A stretch of DNA of 64,000 nt, taken from NCBI GenBank assembly GCA_024803745.1, contig JANJXV010000020.1, forward strand, positions 22,370,777-22,434,776. The letters are read 5' to 3'. The notes under the pieces are model-generated. The model searched no databases. It was not told where the DNA came from and worked only from the letters and a program-made list of their open reading frames with translations. Below, piece after piece: positions 49,501 to 61,500 of the stretch. Position numbers and translations under genes: made by a program. The stretch is from Megascapheus bottae. Taxonomy: Eukaryota; Chordata; Mammalia; Rodentia; Geomyidae. Position 1 is the first letter of the stretch, and every line of letters begins with the position of its first letter.

Positions 49501-52500
49501 AATAAATAAAATAAAAGTATTTTAGGAATTGTAAAGAAAATCTACTATGAGACACAACGTCACTCTACTATGTTATAACATAGAACTCGATGGTAACTCC
49601 ATTTTAGCCTTGACTTCCACTCTTTCATTTCTTCTCATTCCCAGTGAACCAACACAAAAAGCTTATGTAAAAACCTACGTAGGTTATTATAATTCATCAT
49701 TACTGCTTGAACAGTAACAAAATTCCAGGGATTAGGCCAGAAATATCCCCTCATATAACTAGCAATACATTTTTTAAATATAAAATCAATAGGTATTAAA
49801 ATACTTCATATAAATTCATAAATATATATACTCTAAGAACCATTATTTAAGCTTTCTTTTATTCATATATAATCATGATTACATGTCTGTAAATTACATG
49901 TCAAATGACATATATTAGCATGAAATTTGGAATCAATACATATTTGCAGAGAAAATACAGCAAAATGTGTAGGGAATAAATCTAGAATTTTTTAAATTAC
50001 AAGAAAACATAAACACCTAATTAGCCATTACTTTTTTTATAGAATACTTACAAAGGAAATGGAATAGGGTTATAGCTGTTTCCTGGAAGCAAATTTGCAA
50101 AGATGGCTTTCATGGTAGACTTCTCCTTCACTTGGCTGTCTGTGGATCCCAACGAATGTCCATCAAATACATCTAAGGTTAAAAAAAAAAATTGATATTC
50201 AGGAAGAATAAAATGTAGAGGTGTCAATTTTATTACTTGTTTTCCTTTAGGGCTAACATATGCACAATGGGATTATCTTACAATTCCTGATTTAGGAAAA
50301 AATTATTCTTAGGGGATAAAACCGAAAGGGAGAGTGAAACACACACTGAATTGATTGCATGGAGCAGATCTTTGCCCTTACATTTTAGCATCTCTGAAAC
50401 AGACTATGTCCTGTAAACAATGATTTCCTGTCATCCCAGGAACCAGGTAGCATCCATGAGGAAATGAGGTATGGTAAAAGTGACCTAAGCTGCTGTACCT
50501 TCAGAACCACTGGCTGTGTCAAGTTCAGGAGGCCCTCCTACCACCTGCTCAGCCAGGACTTCTGGTGGAGACGGCAACTGGAGATGGGTAGAACTGGTGG
50601 AACTCTGACTGGACAGGGTCGTCAAGAAGCGATCCTCTATAGAAAACACAGTTTAAATGAGTTTTTAAAAACATTAAATCTTAGCTGTTATTAAAATGTT
50701 TGACTGCTAAAACACATTTCTATTTCCTAAAAACAGAGTTTTACTTTTTAAAAATTATTTAGGTTGTGGAGGTCAAGTCATAGAAATACATACAAAAATT
50801 CAGAAAAGTGGTATGATAAGACCACAATCAAATCTATAATCAACCAATTAAATCTATCAACCAGTTCTGATCCACCTAATATCCTCTTTCTACCAAATAT
50901 TTAAATATCATTCAGCTTAATAGTGAATGAAATTAGGATACTGAGAAAAATTACATGCTAATTCTGGAGAAGGGAATAAAACACTAATTTATAATTTTGA
51001 TAGAAAAATACCCAAAATGATTATGAACACTTGATGCATTAAGAAATTTTTTGCCGGGTGTGGTGGCTCACGCCTGTAATTCTAGCTACTCAGAAGGCTA
51101 AGATCTGAGGACTGAAGACTCTTATCTCCAGTTAACCTCTAGAAAATGGGAAGTGGGGCTTGGCTCAAGGGTAGGGTGGTAGCCTTGAGCTGAAGAGCTC
51201 AGGGACAGCACCCAGGATGAGTTCAAGCCCCAGGACCCACAAAGTAAAAAAAGAAAAAGAGGGCCAGGAGTTTGGCCTAGTGGTAGAGTGCTTGCCTAGC
51301 ATGCACAAAGACCCAGGTTCAATTCCTCGGTACCACATACATAGCAAAAAGCCGGAAGTGGTGCTGAGGCTCAAGTGGTAGAGTGCTAGCCTTGAGAAAG
51401 TCCAAGGACAGTGCTCAGGCCCTGAGCCCAAGCCCAGGACTGGCAAAAAAAAAAAAAGAAAAAGAAATTTCTTTAAGTCCAATAACAAGCTGACACTAGA
51501 TTCAGGCCCAACCTTTTTCTCCATTCTGAAGTCCTGGAGAAATATTCCGTGGAGATGTGTCCATTGCACTTATCTGTAGAGAAATACATCCATTGTCTTT
51601 AACCCAGTTAATCTTAAGGTTTTTTCTAATCTCAGAATCTGTTGATAGTCAAAAGTTAAAAAGTCTACTAATAATTTTCAATAGTTTTTACTTTATTAGG
51701 AATTAAACTAAGAACCTTCTAATGTATTAATTCATTTAAAAATAAATTCATTAATATAAACATGAGTGTAATACTGATTAAATAAAAATGTCTATTTTTC
51801 AAAAAAAAATAGTATCATTACTTTAGTACTTTATAAATACCTTCTTTATCTCCCTAGAAAGTCCCTAGATTCCTATCTGACTTCTGTATTTAACCTGCTA
51901 AGATTAAAATGCTGGCTTCACCTACAGAGTGGGAGAAGATCTTCACCAACCAAACAACGGACAAAGGCCTCATATCTAAAATATATCAACAACTCAAAAA
52001 ATTGAATCACTCCAAAACTAACCTCCAAAGTAACAACCATCCCATTAAAAAATGGGCCAAAGACTTAAAGAGAGTCTTCTCTGAAGAAGAAACAAAAATG
52101 GCCTATAGACACATGAAGAAATGCTCAACATCTCTGGTCATAAAAGAAATGCAAATCAAAACAACTCTAAGATTCCACCTCACTCCAGCTAGAATGGCCA
52201 AGATCAGGAAAACGAATAACAACAGATGCTGGAGGGGATGTGGCCAGGAGGGATCACTACTACACTGTTGGTGGGAGTGCAAACTCATTCAACCACTATG
52301 GAAAGCAGTGTGGCAGTGCCTCAAAAGGCTAAACATAGAACTCCCCTATGACCCAGCAATTCCACTATTTGGCATTTACCCAACCACCCAGAAACAAGGA
52401 CATACTAAACCCACTAGCACAACAATGTTCATTGCAGCACTATTCACCATAGCAAAGATATGGAACCAACCTAGATGTCCCTCAGTTGATGAGTGGATCA

Positions 52501-55500
52501 ACAAGTTGTGGTATTTGTACCCAATGGAATTCTATGCTGCTGTCAGAAAGAATGACATCGCCCCATTTGTTAGGAAATGGAAAGACTTAGAAAAAATCCT
52601 ATTAAGTGAAGTAAGCCAGACTCAAAGGAACTTAGGCTCAATGGTTTCCCTCATTGGTCATAATCAGTAGAAACCTTGGGCTCTACTAGCAGAGATTTGC
52701 AATAGAGCAAAATCTTGATACATAAGGACATATAATGTGAAGCTAATTGAAAGGACCTCCAGGATAGTGAAACAAAAGCCATATAATGAATGATTGTTGT
52801 CCTTAATGTACTATGTTGTCTCTCATCTCCTTCGCTGTCCCTTGGTTATCTCATATTGGTATAGTATCTCACTTTGTTATCTGATATATTGAACTTATTT
52901 GTATTTGGATATTCGAAATTTGATAGGGAAGGGGGGAAAACCAAGACGGGTGGGGGTGTGGGGGGGAGGGATACGGGTACCAAGACATGTGAAAGGGTAT
53001 CAATGTATGTGAATTAATGCACCTTCTATCTGGCAAATATCATGTAACCCTTTTACTAATTACAATAAAAAAAAAAAATAAAATAAAATAAAATGCTGGC
53101 TTCACACAGATACATAGTTAATAAAGAAAAATCTTATAGTTCTGTATTTGAAGCTTGAAGAATCACATTTTGTGAATATTATTCTAAAGAGCAAGTTACT
53201 TCTTGGCAAAAAAACTCCTAGAAATAATGATTTGTCCATTAATCCTAGACTCTTTTGTCTCCTGAACTATCTCTATTTCTATTATGTACAGATAACATAT
53301 TTCTACAATGACTATTAACCCCATATACAATTTAATTACAAAGTTTTTTCTTACATCACTAATTAAAGGTCACCATATCAGAGAGAACATTCTGGGAATC
53401 TATCTTCTTACAATATGCTATCTTCTTATAATATGACAGTCAGGCTGTTAACTCACCACCACCATCTACTCCCTTAGCAAAACTTCTGTCTCCTTTGTAT
53501 TTTCTTCATGGACTTTTTATAGCTGGTAACAGTTATGGGATCCTATGCATCTTAGCAATTTCTTTCTCAGTAGACAAAGGGTCATTAGTATATTAGCTCT
53601 AATTTTTGTTCACAACTGAATGCCTTATAACCTAGAAAATGTCCACCCCAGACATGTATGATGGAGTGTAACCCTACTGTTTGAGATGCTAAGGGAAGAA
53701 TGTCACAAATTTGAGGCCATACTGGGCTAAACAGCCCAGATCCTGAGAAATAGAGAAGAGAGGGAGGGAAAGACAAAGGGATGTATATATATGTATATAT
53801 AAATAAATATAAATATAAATACATATTTATATAATATAAATATTATATAAATAAATTAAATATAATCGAATTTTAAGTCAATTTTCAACCTTTCAAAAAA
53901 ATGACTACTGAATGATCTTACTACTTTAATTCTGCCTATATACTATAATCTAAAGAATTTCCACTCTTAGATATCATTGAGTATCTTTAGAGGAAAATGC
54001 AAAGGCCATGAATAGGGGTAGTCATTAACAGCCCTGGACAAGTTGGCTAATACAGGATCTTCAGTAACCTTACTCTTACCCTCTTCTAAACTTTAAGGAA
54101 ATATGATTCTTACACAGTTATTTAAGAGACAAGCACAAAGTCTCTTATACTGACATCAATTCACATGAAAACTGGGCAGCATGATAGGCAGAGGTTAAAG
54201 TTGCCAGCCCCTGGTACATACACACCTTTCCCCATCAAGTACAATTTTAGGTATTGGTTGATATGTGGGGATTTTGCAAATATATTTAAAGCAGAAATAT
54301 GTAACATAATCACAAGCTCTTAAATCTGAGTCTATAAATCAGAAATGGAAAAAGTAAGTAAAATGATGCACAAAAGGTAGGTAACTATTGTTGAAGGTTT
54401 TAAAATGAGAATGGAGGCGGTGCCTAAGACTTAGAGAATAGCCTTTAGTCAACAACCACCCACAGAATAGCTCAGCCCTATCACTATTGGGAACTGATCT
54501 CTGCCAACAATCTGAATGAGTTTGGAAGAAGAGCCTCAAAAAGACAGCCTAGCTACAATGTTGGTCTGAACCTTGTGAGATTCTGAAGACAGTATTCAAC
54601 CATACATGCCAGATACTTACACCATAAAAAGTATAAAAAAGTCATATTTCTATAGAAAATTAAGTTAGAAAATTAATACAGTTAGAAAACATCTATTAAG
54701 TTAATGAGTACTCAGTTCAAAAACATGAAGAGCTTTTCATTTAAGCGGAGCAAGAACACACAAAACTGCAGAATAAGAAAAATAAGAACCCTAATATTCT
54801 AAGTATATACATATTTTTCTTCATAGAACTTAGCAGTGTTAGTAGACAACAGTTTTTTTTTTTTATAAATACTTCAAAGAAATTATTTGTAACAGATCAT
54901 TATGTTAAAGAAATCCAGGTGGGCCGGGAATTTGGCCTAGTGGTTAAAGTGCTTGCCTAGCATGCACGAAGACCCGGGTTCGATTCCTTGGTACCACATA
55001 TATAGAAAAAGCCAGAAGTGGTGCTGAGGCTCAAGTGGTAGAGCTCTAGCCTTGAGAAAGTCCAAGGACAGTGCTCAGGCCCTGAGCTCAAGCCCGGGAC
55101 TGGCAAAAAAAAAAAAAAAAAAAAAAAATCCAGGCATATATAACCTTGAAACCTACTTCAAGATGAAAATCCCTACTCAATATAATTTTAATAGCACTTC
55201 ATAACAGTAATAAATAGAATTGTATTTCTGTTGATGAGGAACCAAACAAAGACTACATATTACCTTGCTTTCTTCCCCTTGTCTCAGTCTTCCTGGACTT
55301 GGAGGAACTGAAGGCCTCTTTCTGCCTTTTTCCTGTTGGAAAAGGTCCTGCAACCTGAAGCCAAAAGTAAGAGAAAAATGCAGTTTTAGTACTCTGAATT
55401 TGAATTACACATATTTTGAAGTTTTTTAACTTGGACTAAGTTCTTGTCATACCAACTAATAAAGAGCACTTGATCTTGTAAAATCATAACAGAATGGCAA

Positions 55501-58500
55501 ATTATCATAAAGAAAACTATTTCTTAAAAATGTTTACTATAGGATCAGGAGCTTGTGAAGTGTGCATGAAGACCCGCGCTTGATTCCTCAGTACCACATA
55601 CACAGAAAAAAGCCGGCTCAAGTAGTAGAGCTCTAGCCCTGAGAAATCCCAAGGACAGCACTCAGGCCCCAAGCTCAAGGCCCAGAACAGGAAAAAAAAA
55701 GTGTTTACTATAGGCTGAGAGTGTAGCCTAGTGGAAGACTGCTCATCTAGCATGCATGAAGCTCTGGGTTCAATTCCTTGGTACCACATTACACATAGAC
55801 ACACAAAAAAAGCTTTCAAAATGTTTACTATAAAGCAGAGCACTGATGGCATAAGTTTCTCATCCTAGCTACTCATGAGGCTGAGATTTGAGGATCATGA
55901 TTCAAAGCCAGCTTTGGCAGGAAAGTCTGTAAGATTCTCCAATTTATCACAGAAAAAGCCAGAAGTGGTGCTACAGCTCAAGTGGTAGAGTACGAGCCTT
56001 GAGCAAAAGGAGCTTAGGGACAACACCTGGGCCCAAATTTCAAGGCCCAGGACAGGCCCAAAAAAAGGTATGTCTGTGTGTGTATACATATGGGTGTGTG
56101 TGTGTGTATGTGTGTACATATATATGCGTGTACATATATACATTTGAATATATAGTTTAACTTTATAACCCCCCCAATCAATTATTGCTAATACCATATT
56201 AAGGATGATTCAAATGTGTATATGTCAAGTAAGCTATTTCCATCTTTGGTTTTTGTATCTTCATAAATGGAAGATTAACACATTGTCTTTTAAAGAATGA
56301 AGAAAAAGGATATAAGACCAAAAAAAAAAAAGCTTGAGAATAAAATGTAATAATTATAATCAATAAAGTCTTTAAATTTTCAAAGACCCTGTCAGATTAT
56401 AAATTCAGATTATAAAGGAGTACCTGTTATTCCAAGCTTGTAACACTTCACAGAGGCTTTGTTTCTTGGCAATGAGTGACTCAAAGATAGACTGCAGTTG
56501 CTGAGGGGTATCTACAGAGGAAGACATAAGCCTCACTTGCATCTTCTCAATCCAATTCTTGAACTCACCTTCTTCCATCTAGAAGACACAAATTTGGTAC
56601 ACAAAGGTCCTACATAGACACATACTTAAAGACATTTCTAATTAAGTCAACTCGATTTTTTTATCAAAGCAATGAATTACCTCTTTTTGTGCAAAGATAT
56701 CTTCCATTTTTTCCTCTCTTGTTTTGCTAAATGTATCCGTTTTCAAAGATGCAAGTCTTTCATCAACAGCTAAATATACCTGTGCAACTCTTAAAATGGA
56801 AGGAAAGAACATAAAAGCTTTGAAAGACGCTAAATAAAATTTTATATCCCACATAAATAGGGGAAAAGATATATCCATATCAAAACTGGAAGTCCTTTTT
56901 TTTTTTTTTGTGGGTCTTGGGGCTTGTACTAAGCCTGGACGCTGTCCCTGAGCTCTTCAGCTCAATGCTACTGCCCTACCCCTGGGCCTGGGTGATGTCC
57001 CTGAGCTCTTCACCCTACCCTAGAGCCAAGCCCCATTTTCCATTTTCTAGAGGTTAATTGGAGATAAGAGTCTCAGGTCCTTTTGTGCCCAGGCTGGCTT
57101 TGAACCTTGATTCTCAGATCTCAGCCTCCTGAGTAGCTAAGATTACAGCCACCACACCCGGCTTCAAAACTGGAAGTTCTAACTTCAAAAATCACATATG
57201 ATTTTATTGAGCAAAAGAAAAATGATTCAAGATTATAATTTGTTTAGTATGACTGAGTTTATTTTTCAATACTTTCCTATATTATTTACATTTTTCTCTT
57301 TCCATATCCAACATATAATATACAATTCAAGAATTAAAGTTATTTACATTTTCGAAGAATGGTATAGAAACTTGATCATTTAAAACAGCTATAAATTAGA
57401 CATAACTAAACAAAACTAGATGGTCAAAGAAACTGAAACTTACTTCTGAAAGAAGTCCTTGAGATCCTGAAGAAGGGACATTTTCAATGGGGCCTGACGT
57501 TTAATGAATATTTTGGGGAGTGGAACACACACTTCAAGAAGCCGAATAGGAGAGTAACTATGAGTTGAAAATAAAACATATTTCAATACCTTGAGTCATA
57601 GTCAGATGGTCAATTAAATCCTAATGCAGGAGAGAAAATAAAGTTTCTGGGGCTGGGAGCATGGTCTAGTGGTAGAGAGCTTGCCTAGCATGCACAAAGC
57701 CCTGGGTTCAATTCCTCAGTACCAAATACTCAGAAAAAGCTAAAGTGGTGCTGTGGCTCAAGTGGTTAGAACACTAGCCTTGAGAAAAAGAAGCTCAGTG
57801 AGGTCGGTGCCTAGGCCCTGAGTTCAAGCCCTAAGACTGACAAAAAAAAATATGAAAGCAGTTTCTTTAAAATATCATTTTAAAACAAACATATAGAGAT
57901 AACTTTATCATTATAAAAATCTCCCCCAAGGGCCGGGAGTTTGGCCTAGGGGTAGAGTCCTTGCCTTAGCATACATGAAGACCCAAGTTCGATTCCTCTG
58001 TACCACATACGTAGAAAAAGCCAGAAGTGGTGCTGTGGCTCAAGTGGTAGAGCTCTAACCTTGTGAAATCTCAAGGACAGTGTTCAGGCCCTGAGCTCAA
58101 GCCCAGGACTGGCAAAAAAAAAATGTCCCCTAAGCCAGGTGCCAGTGGCTCATACGTGTAATAAACTACTTAGGAGGTTAAAATCTGAAGATCGTAGTTT
58201 GAAGCCAGTCCAGATAGGAAAGTCTGTGACATTCTTATCTCCAGTTAATCAGAGGAAAAGGTGGAAGTGACATTATGGCTCAAGTGGTAGAATGCTAGCT
58301 TTGAGCAAAAAAAGAGCTTAGGAACAGCACCCACGCACAGAGTTCAAGGGCAAGAACAGTCATAAATAAACAAATACATATTCCCCAATTGTAGGAAAAT
58401 TTTGTGTTGTTTTATAGCTATACTGTGATGGCAATGCTTACTCTCATGAGGCTATTCTCACCTGACTTTACTATAAACCTCCTCTATGAATGAGGAAAGG

Positions 58501-61500
58501 GATGATTCCTTACAATTAACTTAGCCATGAGAATTCACTGCCTCCTCAGATCATGAGCTGTCATGAGTTATGTTACCTGAGGTATGGACTAGTACATGAT
58601 TTGCTCTAAGTTTTATTTTTAAGGTTCTTTATGTAAAAAAAGGTATTAAGTTCTAATTAGCATATGTTTCCTGAGAATGTATTATGGGCCAGAAACTTAT
58701 AAAAATTCTTGCTCTCATAATTCAGAAATGACAATACATGGGTAATAAAATACACAAATATTTACACCATATAAGAGTGCTATGGAGACAAAGCAAGAAA
58801 GAAGAGCAGAGTATGCTGAGCATGAGAAGGGGTTAAGGCAGTAAAATCTGAACCAAAACTCATAGGAAGAAGGGACACAGCAGGCAAACATCCAGGGAAG
58901 ACACCGTTCATGAAAGAAAGATCAAGCCTAAGGCTCACGGGCAGAGCCTACCTGACATAGCTGAGGCCATGCCAGACAGCCAGGGAGGCTAAGGTAGAAT
59001 GAGCAAATAGTAGGAGGAGCTATGAACAGAGAGGCCCTAGACAGCCAGAGAATATAGGAGCTTACAGGCCAGTAAAAAGAACTCTAGTTTTCATTCAGGA
59101 TGAAACAGTTACCCTTTGAAGGAGTAACTAAGCCTGAATTCCTTTAACAAGATCATCTGATTGTAGTATGGAGCACCAGCTGCAGGGGCAAGGCCACAAG
59201 AAAGCAGGCTGGGACTGCTACAATCACTCTGGCTGAGAGTGGTGGTGAAGAGTTGTCAAAGTCTCAATCAGCTCTGAAACCAGAGGCAGAAGGCATTCAC
59301 AAATTAGCACTATAACAGTGACTATCATTTTAACACAGAATTTTATCTTTACCAGAGTAATTTATTAACTTTATGGTAATTAGTACCTGGCAAAAATTGT
59401 GCCACTTTCAGATGTCAAAACCAATCATTAAGTGAGACCAGTAGTAGAAAACTGACCATGGTTCAAATCATGAATCTATTTCCTACTAGCTTGATAAGTG
59501 ACTGAAATACAGTATCATTATCCTAATGTGCAACATCTACAAAGTCAGTAAGGATAATGATCTTATTTCTTAGGTAATTCATACTAAAGCTATTAGCAGA
59601 GTCTGGTCCTGCATATTTGCAAGGATGAAGATAGGGAACAACACATACTCAATCTAGTAATAATGGAACTGTTTAAAAAAAAACCTTCAAGGAATATGAT
59701 AGTATATAATGTTCCTTTGACTTCTTACCTAAAAGATGCCACCATCTGGTTATAAGAGAAATACTGGTGATAATCATGGTGGATGGAGTGACCGCAGGGC
59801 TCAGCATTGGCCCTCCGCGTGTACTGGTGGCCGTAAAACCTAAGTTCCAGGTACTTTGCAAATGACATAGACCAGGATTCATTGGACAGAGCAACAACTG
59901 GTGTCACCTGGAGCTCAGAAAAAATAATTTACATACTATATGAGAATCTCTTTTTAAGGACATTTTCTAATACAGACATATATTCTGACTGAAGAAAACC
60001 AGAAGAAACAAAACCTTTAAAGGGAGATGGCATTGTGAGAGAGAGCAACAACTCTATATGTTTACTTTCTGTGTGTGAATACATATATGAGCCAGTATAT
60101 TTGTTAAAAAAAAAACTTGTCTATAATTAACTTCATAAGGTTTTATCTACTTAGCAATATAGCATGTTTTCCTCTCTCTATATATTCTTTACATAATTTT
60201 TCAAATGGCCTCAGAGTAACCTTTCCTAAAGGGTGCACATATCTAATATGCCAGAAACAAGATTTTCTATTTGGAATATTCTCCATGAACATCCTTGCCG
60301 ACATGTACTTAGAAAAAGCCACAATTATTTCCATAGAATATATAAATAAAGATAGAAATCTGTTCATCAAAGAGCAATGGTCAATTGTTTTAGATACTTG
60401 TTACCATATTAACTTCTCAGATAGGTATACTGATTGATACAACAGCAATACAAGAGAAAAGCAATTTCTCTACTTCTTACTAATTCTAGGAATTAATTGA
60501 AATATAATTTGTTTTCTTTTAATGTCGTTACTAGGGTTTGAGCTCGGGGACTTGTGTTTTTCAGGCAGGCACTCTACGAAATAGCCATGACCCTTTCTGC
60601 TTGGTTAGAGACAGGCTCTTGCTTTTTGCCTGGGCCATGATTCTCCTATTTACACTTTCTGCAGTAGCTGGGATGATAGGTTCTTGCCACTCTACCCAGC
60701 TTTTCTGGTTAGGGTCTTGAGAGTGTTTTTGTCCAGTGTAACCTAGAACTGTGACCATTCCCATCTCCATTTCCTACACAATTGGGATGACAGGCACATA
60801 CCACTGAACCCAACTACTGGCTAAACCAGAGTCTCAAAAACACTTGCTCTGGTTGGCCTCTTGAACTACAAATTTGTATGTGTGTATGTGTGCCAGACCT
60901 GGGGCTTAAACTCAAAGCCTGGGCACTATTCCTGAGCTTTTCACTTCAAGACTAGTACTGTATCATTTGAGTCACAGCTCCACTTGAAGCTTTTTTTTTT
61001 TTTTTTTTGCCAGTCCTGGGCTTGAGCTCACGGCCTGAGCACTGTCCTTGGACTTTCTCAAAGCTAGAGCTCTACCACTTGAGCCTCAGCACCACTTCTG
61101 GCTTTTTTCTATATATGTGGTACCAAGGAATCGAACCCGGGTCTTCATGCATGCTAGGCAAGCACTTTAACCACTAGGCCAAACTCCCGGCCCTCCACTT
61201 GAAGCTTTTTGGTGATTAATTGGAGGTAAGAATTTTCATGGACTTTCCTGCCTTAGACCATGATCCTCCAATCTCAGCCTTCTAAATAGCTAGAATTACA
61301 GGCATGAGCCACAGTTGCTTGGCTGAAATATGGTATCTTTCAAAAAAAGCCAAAAGAAAAAGATTAAGCTGGGCGGACGTGGTGGCTCTCAGTGGCTCAC
61401 GCCTGTAATCCTAACTACTCAGCAGGCTGAGATCTGAGGATCAAGGTTCAAAGCCAGCCCAGGCACAAAAGGACCTGACACTCTTCTCCAATTAACCTCT

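Noticed and set aside
51909..51921. Start codon and first four residues of the LINE-1 ORF2 frame
   Set aside because: These bases are the genomic target duplication, repeated at 53,093-53,105, not part of the element.
56787..56789. Alternative acceptor two bases further on for the [11 protein letters not shown] exon
   Set aside because: Using it would break the reading frame with the preceding exon; the 56,789 start keeps it.
60117..60437. 106-codon frame with no repeat in a PIKFYVE intron
   Set aside because: AT-rich intronic DNA, no recognisable domain, and no splice signals linking it to PIKFYVE.
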